Source: a virus
Reading direction: 5' to 3' (one strand)
Length of the DNA: 41,297 nucleotides
IMG/VR virus record: IMGVR_UViG_3300042988_001354
Coordinates: 1-41,297 of that record
Position 1 is the first letter of the stretch. The number at the start of each line of letters is the position of its first letter. The notes beneath the pieces were generated by a model. The model was not told the origin of the DNA, searched no databases, and worked only from the letters and a program-made list of their open reading frames with translations. Shown piece by piece: positions 7,073-14,415 of the stretch. Made by a program: the position numbers and the translations under genes.

Positions 7073-9070
7073 CTAGAGTCCGCCGTCCTCAGTCAAGGAC
7101 GCATCTCCCGGGACTCCTCCCTCACCCAGCGCACCGAAGAGGCCGGCGATACTGTTGGCCCCCATCCGGGTGGCCGCGAACTCCGGGTTCTCGTCGAGCA
7201 TTTCATTCTCGCCGGCCAGCGGATTCTCCATCAGCTCGGAGCTGTTCACGTCAGCCGTCCTGGCGGGCTGCGCCTGCATCCCGGCAGAGCCCAGGAGATT
7301 CTCTTCGACCACCTTGTTGAAGTCGCGGAAGCCGAAGACCTCTTCGTAGAGCCGCTTCAGCAGCGGCACCGGGTTGAGCTTGATGCCACGCGCCTGGAGC
7401 AACTGACCCAGGCCCGGCTGCGCCAGCAAGCCCAGGAGCTGCACCACCTGGCTGCCCTTCACCTGCTGGTTCGCCGTCTGCGTGCTCGCCATCCAGCGGT
7501 ACACGTAGTCGCCGCCCAGCAGCCGCGGGTCCAGCCGCTTGATGTTCGGCCCGAAGCGGGCCAGCACTTGGTCCGACGCAAACTGCTGGTCGAGGGAGTG
7601 GAAGAACATGAGCGTCGGTTCCCACACGTCCGTCTCGCAGAGCCGCACAATCTCCTGAAGCGGCTTCATGGCGTTCGACTGTGCAGCTCCGACGCCCGTG
7701 GCGGTGCGGAACGCGCGGCCCGGGGCCGAGCCCCCCGAGAGCACCGGCGGCGCGCCGATGAAGTCGTTGAGCCAGCTCATCGTCTGCGAGGTGAGGATGC
7801 TCCCGTACTGGATGAGGTCCCCCGGCGGGCGGTCGAACTTCACCGCCGCGTTGATGTCTCGCACGAGCCACTGCACGCCCGGCTCAAGGTCCGGCAGTGC
7901 GCCCAGCAGCATGTCCTCGTTCGCCAGTACCACCGGGTTGAGGGCATAGGTGGCGCAGTCCATCGCCTGGTTGGTCTGGTCGTTGAGGAGCAGGTTCAGC
8001 TCCCGGATGGCCTCCACGAAACCAGTGCCCCAGAAGCGCCCCACCAGCTGCCCCATGCGCCCGATGCTGTAGGGGGGCATCTTGTGCCAGAAGGGATTCT
8101 CGATGACACGGAGCACCCGTCCGCCGGCATCCAGCGTGATGAGGCAGGGGATGGGGGACTCTTCCGCGAAGCGATTCTCCGCCTCAGGGTCGAAGTGGAT
8201 GTAGACCTCGGTGATGTCCGCCAGCCCGTAGGGGCCGTTGGCGGTGTCATGGGGGGACATGATGCCCTGCCCCTCCAGCTTCCGGCGCGAGTTCAGGTTC
8301 TTCTCGTCCTGAAGCGAGCGGCAGATGGCGTCCACCTCACTGGAGATGTAGATGCCCTCCGCCGCCTTGGCGCGCAACGCGGCCACCGTGGTGGTGATGT
8401 CCTCGAAGACCATCTCCGCGTCGATGAGGTCCCCTACATCCTCGGGCCACACGTACAGGTTGGCCGGGTCCAGCGTCTCAAAGACGGGGCCTTCGTAGAG
8501 CACGTACTCCTGCTCCACGGGAGAAGGGATGCCGGAATAGTCCGGCTGCCGCTTGGCACGCCGCATCCCCTTCACCGTCTTGCGCTTGTAGTAGTACTTC
8601 ACCGGAGAGTTCCCGGTGACCACAAGCTGCCGGTAGAAGCGGTCAGCCTTCGAGCGCACCTTCGCGGTGGACTGCACCCGGTGCTGGAGGAGCAACTTCG
8701 TGTCCTCCACCCCAGCGGCGAACTCCTCCGCCTTCGCTTCGATGGAGAAGACGTCCTCCCCGGGAAAGGTGGCTGCCACCAGCTGGGAGGTGAGCGTCTC
8801 CGCTCCCTTCTTCCCCGCTGGGACGTAGATGTTCGAGCGTCCCTCGTACCCCTGGTACTCGTGCTCCAGCGACCAGACCTTGTTCAGCGAGGCCCAGCGG
8901 TCGTTGAGCCTCCGCTTCCGGTCCCGGACTTCGTTCACGAGCGGGAGAATCTCGTTCCGCACCCGGGTGCGCACCGACTCCGAAGTGGCCCAGTTCTTCG
9001 GCGGAGACGAATCGCCAGTGGAAGGGTTGAAGGGGTCCTGCACCGCTTCCACATGCGGAACGTCTGCCAC
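7073..9070 (-). CDS. Portal protein, podovirus type
   Basis: The start is GTG 9070 with GGAGG 5 nt upstream, giving 665 aa. The N-terminus is a charged helix (VRNEILPLVNEVRDRKRRLNDRWASLNKVW) followed by YEGRSNIYVPAGKKGAETLTSQL, close in style to portals of short-tailed phages. Later segments include a membrane-independent helical core, a long stretch (LLNDQTNQAMDCATYALNPV) and a Gly-rich loop (GAPPVLSGGSAPGR). The size fits T7/P22-like portals rather than the shorter siphophage type. It follows the large terminase immediately. The protein forms the dodecameric DNA gateway at one capsid vertex. Identification is from length, pattern and gene order. Confidence 0.85.
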   Translation of the reverse strand: MADVPHVEAVQDPFNPSTGDSSPPKNWATSESVRTRVRNEILPLVNEVRDRKRRLNDRWASLNKVWSLEHEYQGYEGRSNIYVPAGKKGAETLTSQLVAATFPGEDVFSIEAKAEEFAAGVEDTKLLLQHRVQSTAKVRSKADRFYRQLVVTGNSPVKYYYKRKTVKGMRRAKRQPDYSGIPSPVEQEYVLYEGPVFETLDPANLYVWPEDVGDLIDAEMVFEDITTTVAALRAKAAEGIYISSEVDAICRSLQDEKNLNSRRKLEGQGIMSPHDTANGPYGLADITEVYIHFDPEAENRFAEESPIPCLITLDAGGRVLRVIENPFWHKMPPYSIGRMGQLVGRFWGTGFVEAIRELNLLLNDQTNQAMDCATYALNPVVLANEDMLLGALPDLEPGVQWLVRDINAAVKFDRPPGDLIQYGSILTSQTMSWLNDFIGAPPVLSGGSAPGRAFRTATGVGAAQSNAMKPLQEIVRLCETDVWEPTLMFFHSLDQQFASDQVLARFGPNIKRLDPRLLGGDYVYRWMASTQTANQQVKGSQVVQLLGLLAQPGLGQLLQARGIKLNPVPLLKRLYEEVFGFRDFNKVVEENLLGSAGMQAQPARTADVNSSELMENPLAGENEMLDENPEFAATRMGANSIAGLFGALGEGGVPGDASLTEDGGL

Positions 9071-9079
9071 GGTAGCCTC

Positions 9080-10561
9080 CTAGTAGCCGGTAACTGGGTT
9101 GCGAATCTTGCGGAGCACACGCCCCTGTTGCTGCTTGGGCGTACTGGACCCCATTCCGAGATTTACCTCAAGGTATCGGTCGCAATCCATGAGGTGCTCG
9201 TAGAAGCCATCCGCCACCGGCTCCTCCTTCAGCGGCTTCCCCGGCTGCGCGTCCGGGTAGGTGTACCCACCGACGTACCCTTCGATGAGGAGTGGCGTCC
9301 CCTTCCGGTTGTACATCGAGCGGGGCCGCCCCTTGATGAGGGTGTTCAACCCTTCGCTCATCTTCTCCAGCCCCGTCTTCTTCGCCACGTCGCGGTACTG
9401 CAACTGGAAGCCGTTGCGCCGCATGATGTCGATGTCCGACTCGTCGCTGACGGACTTCTTCGCCGTGCCGTGGGGGTCGCAGAACTCCACCCGCTTGCGC
9501 ACGTGAGGGAAGCGCGTAGCCGTCAGCATGTTCACCGTCTTGGCGAAGCGGTCGGTGTTCATCTCCTCGCCCAGGAACTCGGAGAGCCTGTTCACGAAAC
9601 CCTCCGGCGTGCGCTGGGACCACACGCAAGCGGGCCTCCTGCGCCCGAAGTCGATGGAGAGGATGAGCGGCAGCGAGGGGTAGTAGAGCAAGTCCCCCAC
9701 GTGCAGGTCGCTTCGGAACTCGTTGCGGAAGACGGGGGAGCCGGAGATGTCTGGGCCGCACTCTCCCTCGATGTACCGGAGCTTCGTCTCCGGGGACATC
9801 CCTGCCGCCAACTCGTCGTAGTACCCCGGAGGAAGGTTCGACTCGTTCTCCCGGCGGAGGGGGCGGAACTTCTTCCCGAAGGGAGGGTTGAGACAGCTCT
9901 CCTCGCCACAGTAGCGGTAGTGCACCCAGTGGGAGCGGCGCACCGGATTGCACGCAGAGCGCAGGAAGAACGGCCCCTCAGCTACTTCTTGGTGCGGCAG
10001 GCGATGGCGGAGCCGCATGTTGAGCGTGTCCACCATCGGCTCCGGCAGCTCGTCGATTTCGTCCACACCGATGCCGGTGAACTCGGTGGAGCCCAGCTTC
10101 CCGATGTCGTCGAGCCCGTGGAAAATCCACTCCACCGGCGCACCCGGAGAACCGTCCGGGTTGTTCACCGCCGGGTGCAGCCACAGCTTCATCGGCGGGC
10201 CGGCTTCCTTGTCCACGATGATGGAGCGCCCAAGCCTGTCGATGGACTCCATGAAGCGGCGGAGGGTGGTCTGCTCCAGCGTCCACCACGTGGCGCGGAA
10301 GAGCCCCCACACCCCGCCTGGGTAGAGGAGAGATGGAAGCAGGAGGGAGCCCACCAAGGCCGAAGTCTTGGCGGCTCCCACCGGCCCCATGAAGTGCGCG
10401 ATGCGTCCCGGGTAGAAGATGAAGTCCTTCTGCGTCGGGAGCAGCGGCTTGGTCGGATGGACGATGAGCCGAGCCAAGTCCTCCAGCCCGGCCAGCTCCA
10501 CCCGCTGATTCTGCTTCGGCTGAGACGCCAGCCGTACCCTGTCCAGCCGAGAGAATCGCAT
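9080..10561 (-). CDS. terL: Terminase large subunit
   Basis: This 493-aa protein has an N-terminal ATPase and a C-terminal nuclease. The Walker A-like loop is GPVGAAKTS (Lys65). Walker B is IGVDEIDEL (Asp167/Glu168). The nuclease acidic residues are seen in LSIDFGRRRP (Asp304) and FCDPHG (Asp362), with a further Asp-rich C-terminal segment (HLMDCDRYLE). It powers DNA packaging through the portal and cuts the genome. It begins at ATG 10561 straight after the 158-aa gene and is followed by the portal, the standard order. Which phage packaging type it belongs to cannot be told by eye. Confidence 0.92.
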   Translation of the reverse strand: MRFSRLDRVRLASQPKQNQRVELAGLEDLARLIVHPTKPLLPTQKDFIFYPGRIAHFMGPVGAAKTSALVGSLLLPSLLYPGGVWGLFRATWWTLEQTTLRRFMESIDRLGRSIIVDKEAGPPMKLWLHPAVNNPDGSPGAPVEWIFHGLDDIGKLGSTEFTGIGVDEIDELPEPMVDTLNMRLRHRLPHQEVAEGPFFLRSACNPVRRSHWVHYRYCGEESCLNPPFGKKFRPLRRENESNLPPGYYDELAAGMSPETKLRYIEGECGPDISGSPVFRNEFRSDLHVGDLLYYPSLPLILSIDFGRRRPACVWSQRTPEGFVNRLSEFLGEEMNTDRFAKTVNMLTATRFPHVRKRVEFCDPHGTAKKSVSDESDIDIMRRNGFQLQYRDVAKKTGLEKMSEGLNTLIKGRPRSMYNRKGTPLLIEGYVGGYTYPDAQPGKPLKEEPVADGFYEHLMDCDRYLEVNLGMGSSTPKQQQGRVLRKIRNPVTGY

Positions 10562-10564
10562 GAC

Positions 10565-11041
10565 CTAGAGCTTCACCTGCGCGGACTCGAACGCTTCCAG
10601 CTCCTCCACGGAGGTGATGCCCGTCTTCGGAGAGGGGAGCTTGATGGCCACCGCCGTGAGCTTCACGACCATGTTCCCGCTCGGAACATCCAGCATCACT
10701 TCGAGGTGCGCCCGCTCGTTGTCGGCCAGCTCCTTGGCGTCCAACATCTCCCCGGCAGCGGAGAGCATTTCCATGAGCACATCGCAGCCGGGCGCTCCGC
10801 GAGAGATGGCCACGCGCTCACCCATCACGCGCACGAGCGCCTCACTCACCCGCTTCTTCGAGCCCACCAGCTTGAGGAGAAAGGGCCACGGGATAGCCTT
10901 CGCCGGCGGCGGCTGAATCGACTCGAACTCCTTCCTCATCATCGCTGCCGTTTCCGAGAGCTGGGTGTCCGCTCCCTCGGGCAGACTGCTGGACGCTTCC
11001 ATCGACGGCGAGACTTCCTTCGACGACTCGGGGTTGCTCAT
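10565..11041 (-). CDS. Hypothetical protein upstream of the large terminase, 158 aa
   Basis: The start ATG 11041 has a good GAAGGAG ribosome site. The N-terminal 35 residues are Ser/Glu-rich and probably disordered. The rest mixes helix (FLLKLVGSKKRVSEALVRVMGERVA) and strand (LEVMLDVPSGNMVVKLTAVAIKL). I recognise no family. Being directly upstream of the large terminase it could be a small terminase subunit or packaging helper, but no DNA-binding motif is visible. The first 200 nt overlap the end of the upstream gene in another frame. Confidence 0.72.
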   Translation of the reverse strand: MSNPESSKEVSPSMEASSSLPEGADTQLSETAAMMRKEFESIQPPPAKAIPWPFLLKLVGSKKRVSEALVRVMGERVAISRGAPGCDVLMEMLSAAGEMLDAKELADNERAHLEVMLDVPSGNMVVKLTAVAIKLPSPKTGITSVEELEAFESAQVKL

Positions 11042-11690
11042 TTCGTAGCTCCTTCTGCTGCGAGTAGGGTGAAACGAACGTCCCGCCGACGAATATCACG
11101 GGACCTCTGTAGTCAGGCGCGGGGTCCGTCTTCCTCGGGAACCCGGCCCGCTCCAGCAATTCTGCTGCTGCCTCGTCGCCTGCGTCTCCGGGATTGAAGA
11201 GCGCAGTGAAGATTTTCCGCTCCAAGAGATACGGTGCGATGTCCTCCAAGCGCTGCTTGACGTACTCCTTCTGCGACACCCCCGTGGGAGCAGCCGGCAC
11301 CTTGGGCATCGGGTGCAAGGCTTCCCGGGCCTGCTTGATGCCCACCAGTCGCATGAGCACCAGAGCTTCCTTCGCCTGCGCCAGGGCCATCTCCGCCTCG
11401 GCGGTGAGCGTCGGCTCGGTGCTCGCCTGCTCGGTGCCCACTGGCTGCAAGCGCATCTCCGCCTCATAGGGGCGCATGTTCACCGCTGCGTCCTTCTGCG
11501 CCTTGCTGCCCGGCTGAAGCTTCGGGCGCTCCACGCAGTCCATCGGAGAGCACCTGCCACTCGTCGTCCGGTTCGGGAGGAGGTGTCCTCCCGGGCAGCG
11601 CATGAAGTGCGGAGCGGCGCTGCGCTGGGCCTGGAGGATGCGCTCCGGGTCCGGGAAGAGATTCTCCAAGTCCGTCTTCGGGTTCGACAT
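10842..11690 (-). CDS. Hypothetical protein with long 3' overlap, 282 aa
   Basis: The start chosen is ATG 11690 (MSNPKTDLENLFPD), 4 nt after the upstream stop and with GGAAGGA in front; an in-frame upstream start at 11726 lies inside the previous gene. Near residue 35 there is a short Cys/His/Arg segment (FMRCPGGHLLPNRTTSGRCSPMDC) that may bind metal. The middle is helical (AEAEMALAQAKEALVLMRLVG). The last about 66 codons overlap the 158-aa gene in a different frame and look compositionally like a shadow (Gly/Ala/Asp/Glu-rich). Either the overlap is genuine or a frameshift hides an earlier stop. Function is unknown. Confidence 0.65.
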   Translation of the reverse strand: MSNPKTDLENLFPDPERILQAQRSAAPHFMRCPGGHLLPNRTTSGRCSPMDCVERPKLQPGSKAQKDAAVNMRPYEAEMRLQPVGTEQASTEPTLTAEAEMALAQAKEALVLMRLVGIKQAREALHPMPKVPAAPTGVSQKEYVKQRLEDIAPYLLERKIFTALFNPGDAGDEAAAELLERAGFPRKTDPAPDYRGPVIFVGGTFVSPYSQQKELRNEQPRVVEGSLAVDGSVQQSARGSGHPALGNGSDDEEGVRVDSAAAGEGYPVALSPQAGGLEEAGE

Positions 11691-11694
11691 GGCC

Positions 11695-12246
11695 CTATCC
11701 TTCCGGGTTTTCGTCCCCGGTGTCACCCGGGTCCTCGTCCTTGAAGCGCCGCTCCTGCGCCTTCAGCGCCTTAGCCACTGCGTCCTTCTGCTGGCGCTGC
11801 TGTTTGGACTTGCTCTCGAAGGGACGGGCGAAGCCTCCCGGAGTGATGCCCCCCGGTGCATGCCGGAGCCTCTCCGGCTGCTGGGCGCGCCAAGCGGCGA
11901 TGATGGACTTGGCTGCCGGCAGAGCCAGCCACGCTTCCATCGGCACCACTCCCTTGGTGAGCCGCTCGATTTCGTAGGCAGCGGCGAGGGAGGGGACGGT
12001 CTTCCCCTTCATCCAGCCCTCCACCGTGCGGTACGGGATGCCGAACGCCTTCGCAGCGGCGGTGAGGGACACCCCGCTCATCGAAAGGTAGATGCCCAAT
12101 GGAGAGCCGCTGCCCTCCGGCAGCTCCCGCTCGGGAACCTCCTGCACTTCAGGCTCCACCCTCTCCACGTCGTGGAGGGGTTTGTTCGCCTTGGCCTTCA
12201 GCCTTGCAGAGCCGTCCGTGACGCTGCGCCTGGATGCCTTCGCCAT
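11695..12246 (-). CDS. Helix-turn-helix protein (Cro/YdaS-like), 183 aa
   Basis: The start ATG 12246 overlaps the upstream stop (TAATG). Residues 54-95 (SGVSLTAAAKAFGIPYRTV followed by EGWMKGKTVPSL) form a clear Cro/C1-type helix-turn-helix, with a recognition helix near YRTVEGWMKG. The flanks are basic and low-complexity: a charged N-terminal arm and a Lys/Gln-rich C-terminal tail (KSKQQRQQKDAVAKALKAQ). It could be a regulator binding the palindromes of the control region, or a small terminase subunit recognising the packaging site, since it lies in the gene block leading to the large terminase. The sequence does not decide between these. Confidence 0.8.
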   Translation of the reverse strand: MAKASRRSVTDGSARLKAKANKPLHDVERVEPEVQEVPERELPEGSGSPLGIYLSMSGVSLTAAAKAFGIPYRTVEGWMKGKTVPSLAAAYEIERLTKGVVPMEAWLALPAAKSIIAAWRAQQPERLRHAPGGITPGGFARPFESKSKQQRQQKDAVAKALKAQERRFKDEDPGDTGDENPEG

Positions 12247-12476
12247 TACCTCACCCCCAGCTTCTCGGCGCTCTCCAGCGCCCCAAGGAGCGGAACACAG
12301 TGCACGCAGCGGCAGGCACTCACGTGGCGCCAGGACTTCCTGGCCTCACGGAGGGCCAGGACTGCCTCTGCCAGGGCTTTCTCCATCTCCCCGGAGCGTG
12401 CCCGCCACTGGTCGCGCTCCTGCACGAGTGCCTTCCCCATCTGGTCCGCCTTCTCCTGAGCCGTCCAGTTACTCAC
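12246..12476 (-). CDS. Hypothetical coiled-coil protein, 76 aa
   Basis: The best start is GTG 12476 (VSNWTAQEKADQ), with GGAGGT 6 nt upstream; a longer reading from 12530 lies inside the preceding gene. The protein has a helical middle (ALVQERDQWRARSGEMEKAL) and a Cys/His cluster (HVSACRCVHC) near residue 55 that may bind zinc. It overlaps the neighbours by 8 nt and about 1 nt, so it is translated as part of the cluster. Function is unknown. Confidence 0.65.
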   Translation of the reverse strand: MSNWTAQEKADQMGKALVQERDQWRARSGEMEKALAEAVLALREARKSWRHVSACRCVHCVPLLGALESAEKLGVR

Positions 12477-12888
12477 CGAGTACCTCCTGCACCGTGTTGA
12501 GCGCTGCGCGCACCTGGCGCCAGCTCTCACCCTTAATCGGAATCACTCCACCCTGACGAAGCAGCGTTTCAGCTGCATCCAGTGCTCCCTTGCACTGATA
12601 GAGCGCCGACCGAGCGGCATCACGTCCAGTCTTGGCGACGGACAACGCAGAGCACTTGGCAACCAGCTCCATCACGTAATCGAGGGACCGAGCCTCCACG
12701 TACCGGACGCGCCCGGCGCGTTCTTTCAACCTGGCCTCCAACATCGCCACCTTCGCCCGGAGTTCGTCCCTCTCTGCGACGGCAGCGACCAGACGCTTGG
12801 CGTCCGCGTAGGCGCAATCGTGCAGTCCGTCCTCGCTCTCGGAGAAATCGTAGGGAGTCTGGCACTCCCGGCACGTGCGCAGCGTCAC
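12469..12888 (-). CDS. Hypothetical protein with CxxC and coiled coil, 139 aa
   Basis: The start is GTG 12888, overlapping the preceding stop as GTGA, with GGGGGTGAAG upstream. A short N-terminal metal-binding-like segment (TCRECQTPYDF, with His and Cys at HDCAYAD) is followed by a long Ala/Arg/Glu-rich coiled coil at residues 30-75 and a helical C-terminus. I recognise no family. A role in DNA or RNA binding is possible from the zinc-like knuckle. Confidence 0.68.
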   Translation of the reverse strand: MTLRTCRECQTPYDFSESEDGLHDCAYADAKRLVAAVAERDELRAKVAMLEARLKERAGRVRYVEARSLDYVMELVAKCSALSVAKTGRDAARSALYQCKGALDAAETLLRQGGVIPIKGESWRQVRAALNTVQEVLGE

Positions 12889-13394
12889 TCTTCACCCCCG
12901 AAGTAGCGCTCCCCCAGCGTCTCCTTGCCCCAGCGCTCCGCCTTCGCAGGCTCAGCCAGCCCCAGAGCCTCGAAGCACTCGTAGATGGCCCTGGCCCCCT
13001 TCTCCGGCGTCACCGAGAGGTGGTGTCTGGAGATGGGGTGCCGGACTTCCTTGGGGTCCTTCTTCGACCAGGCCACCTCCATCTCGTAAGCCTGCTCCCC
13101 GATGGCCCCCTTCTCCAGCCCCGCCATCACCCCCTCCACCACCCACGCAGCGAGGTAGGGCCTGCGCTCCACGTAGCTGCGCAGCTTCAGCCTCCACTTC
13201 GTGCGCTCCGCCTGCTTCACCCCCACCGACAGCATCTGCTCCCCCAGGGCCTTCTTCAGCTTCTCCTCCGCCTCCTTCTTGGTGGCCCCGTTTCCCTCTG
13301 CGAGGACCCGGGTGAAGCGCTTCACGCGCCACTGCCAGCCGTCCACTACCTCCTTCAGAGAGAAGTGAATGCCCATCCCGAAGTTGGTCTTCAT
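12885..13394 (-). CDS. First gene of the late unit, hypothetical, 169 aa
   Basis: The start ATG 13394 (MKTNFGMGIHFSL) is chosen because the longer in-frame extension would run through the GC-rich hairpin and promoter-like region. GGGGAGG lies about 12 nt upstream. The protein is basic and helical (KKEAEEKLKKALGEQML; TKWRLKLRSYVERRPYLAAWVV) with no cysteine motif or membrane segment. Being first in the late unit after a structured leader it may be a regulator or packaging factor, but no domain is recognised. Confidence 0.68.
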   Translation of the reverse strand: MKTNFGMGIHFSLKEVVDGWQWRVKRFTRVLAEGNGATKKEAEEKLKKALGEQMLSVGVKQAERTKWRLKLRSYVERRPYLAAWVVEGVMAGLEKGAIGEQAYEMEVAWSKKDPKEVRHPISRHHLSVTPEKGARAIYECFEALGLAEPAKAERWGKETLGERYFGGEE

Positions 13395-13414
13395 ATATAG
13401 AACCTCCCCACCTA

Positions 13415-13440
13415 GGGACCCCCCCGAAGGGGGGGGTCCC
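13415..13440 (-). promoter_or_regulatory. GC hairpin with UUCG-type loop at the 5' end of the late transcript
   Basis: On the minus strand GGGA plus eight C, then TTC, then seven G plus TCCC fold into a stem of about 11 bp, with C(UUCG)G available as an extra-stable loop. It starts about 7 nt after a promoter-like -10, so the late mRNA may begin with it. No U-run follows on this strand, so it is more likely a 5' stabilising hairpin than a terminator. Confidence 0.7.
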
Positions 13441-13445
13441 TCTTG

Positions 13446-13474
13446 GTAATAGGATAAGAATAAAAGAAAAGCAA
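13446..13474 (-). promoter_or_regulatory. Candidate promoter for the late (minus-strand) unit
   Basis: On the minus strand TTGCTT (13474-13469) and TATTAC (13451-13446) are separated by 17 nt in an AT-rich island within GC-rich DNA. Matches to the sigma-70 consensus are 3 of 6 and 4 of 6. Transcription would start near 13440, exactly at the base of the GC hairpin, 45 nt before the first late gene. Confidence 0.45.
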
Positions 13475-13631
13475 GCCGCCGCACGTGGGGTTGAATCGGA
13501 AATTGTTCCGGGGGCCTAGACGAAGGGGGGCGGGGGAGGGGGGTGGGGGTATGCCAGGGGGCATCTACACGGCGCCCCCTGGGGTACTCCGCCGCCCTGG
13601 GCGTGACCATACACGCCACGTCACCTAGGGC

Positions 13632-13687
13632 AGGGCAGTGTCAGGTAGGGCGACGCATGGGAGGGAGGGGTCACTGCCCTACACTGC
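13632..13687. repeat. Inverted repeats of the GCAGTG/CACTGC type
   Basis: AGGGCAGTG (13632-13640) is the exact inverse of CACTGCCCT (13672-13680). A second CACTGC follows at 13682-13687, 10 bp after the first. The helical-turn spacing of the right-hand copies suggests a protein-binding site. Confidence 0.55.
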
Positions 13688-13751
13688 GCTAGGTGTATCT
13701 CCACCCAGTGGCACGCGGCCCTAGGCCCCCCGCTAGCCGCTCCCTTGTCCT

Positions 13752-13788
13752 CCCCTCTCCCTGGTAGAGGGTTCCCCCTCTCCCTGGT
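13752..13788. repeat. Two 14-bp direct repeats, period 23 bp
   Basis: CCCCTCTCCCTGGT occurs at 13752-13765 and 13775-13788. It is not part of any gene. Possible operator or origin iterons; only two copies are present. Confidence 0.7.
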
Positions 13789-13875
13789 CGGTGGAGCATC
13801 CGCGCTCCATGTGGTGCATCGCTATCCGCTTGGAATTTCTAGAGCGGCCTTGGAGATTGTCCTATTTCAGGTCGG

Positions 13876-13889
13876 GACGGCTAGCCGTC
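13876..13889. promoter_or_regulatory. Perfect 14-bp palindrome, candidate operator
   Basis: GACGGCTAGCCGTC is its own reverse complement. A related 10-bp palindrome lies 48 bp away (centre to centre) at 13926-13935. Such paired palindromes in a divergent region suit a dimeric helix-turn-helix regulator. Confidence 0.6.
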
Positions 13890-13925
13890 TAGAGCTAAAC
13901 GCCTGATTTCATTTGTTCGAGGGGC

Positions 13926-13935
13926 CGGCTAGCCG
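13926..13935. promoter_or_regulatory. 10-bp palindrome, second candidate operator
   Basis: CGGCTAGCCG is the core of the 14-bp palindrome at 13876-13889. A weaker GCTAGC half-like copy is at 13732-13737. Confidence 0.55.
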
Positions 13936-14169
13936 TTGGCCCACGGTCTGCAATACCTCCCAATGTTGTTTCGGTCGGCGGTTGGGCGGGGCGGTGCGCT
14001 GCGTCGGGGATGCTCGACGGGATGCACGGGAGGGGATGGGGCTGGCCGGCGTTCTTTGACAGGTCGGATGGTTTGCGCGCGGGACACTCTCCCCTCGGGG
14101 AAGAGGACGTTCACGCCATCGGGGAGAACCCGCGCGTCACTTCCGGCTACCGAATACCTTCCTACAGTG

Positions 14170-14204
14170 CCACGGGTGAACCGTGGGGTTCTCCGCCGAG
14201 AACC
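14170..14204 (+). promoter_or_regulatory. Two abutting hairpins in the early-side leader
   Basis: CCACGG/CCGTGG (14170-14175 with 14181-14186, 5-nt loop) is followed without a gap by GGTTCTC/GAGAACC (14187-14193 with 14198-14204, 4-nt loop). Both stems are perfect. There is no U-run. They may be part of a structured RNA or DNA cruciform sites. Confidence 0.5.
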
Positions 14205-14311
14205 GGGGCCAGACGGGCGACAATGCACCGGGCGACCACCTAGCGAAGAGAAGCGCGCTGCTCTGACCATCGAAACCGGCGGAGCTAGGGCAAGGCAGCG
14301 CGCAAGACTGA

Positions 14312-14376
14312 GGGCCAGGGATGGTGACCCTGGCCCCCAGTGGAGAGCGGCACCACGGATGAACGCTCCCCACTGG
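14312..14376 (+). promoter_or_regulatory. Tandem hairpins upstream of the first early gene
   Basis: A perfect 9-bp stem GGGCCAGGG/CCCTGGCCC (14312-14320 with 14328-14336) is directly followed by a 13-bp stem with one mismatch (14337-14349 with 14364-14376, 14-nt loop). The AAGGACAG leader and ATG 14416 follow within 40 nt. No U-run is present, so this is a structured leader rather than a clear terminator. Confidence 0.65.
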
Positions 14377-14415
14377 CGGAGGGATGAACCCTTCCCAGTC
14401 ACAAGGACAGAGAAC

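Larger units (their letters stand above)
13395..14415. other. Divergent control region without convincing genes
   Basis: About 1 kb separates the two divergent units. Short open frames here lack ribosome sites and have unstructured Arg/Gly/Pro-rich translations. The region holds a late-side promoter-like box and 5' hairpin, direct repeats at 13752-13788, inverted repeats around 13632-13687, palindromes at 13876-13889 and 13926-13935, and ten CTAG tetramers within 13412-13932. A locally AT-richer patch lies at about 13820-13920. Two sets of hairpins (14170-14204 and 14312-14376) lead to the first early gene. It is the best place for promoters, operators and a replication origin. A TTGACA box at 14056-14061 has no matching -10. 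Confidence 0.8.

Noticed and set aside
6770-11197. A 1475-codon open frame opposite portal and terminase
   Set aside because: Antisense shadow of recognised genes caused by GC-rich codon use.
13395-13619. N-terminal extension of the first late gene to 13619
   Set aside because: The extension crosses the GC hairpin and promoter-like region and has Pro/Arg-rich unstructured sequence; ATG 13394 fits better.
14056-14061. Perfect TTGACA box as an early promoter
   Set aside because: No -10-like hexamer at 15-19 nt spacing; kept only as a note in the control region.
14010-14243. Possible 77-aa gene in the control region
   Set aside because: No good ribosome site, runs through two hairpins, and has an Arg/Gly/Pro-rich translation.
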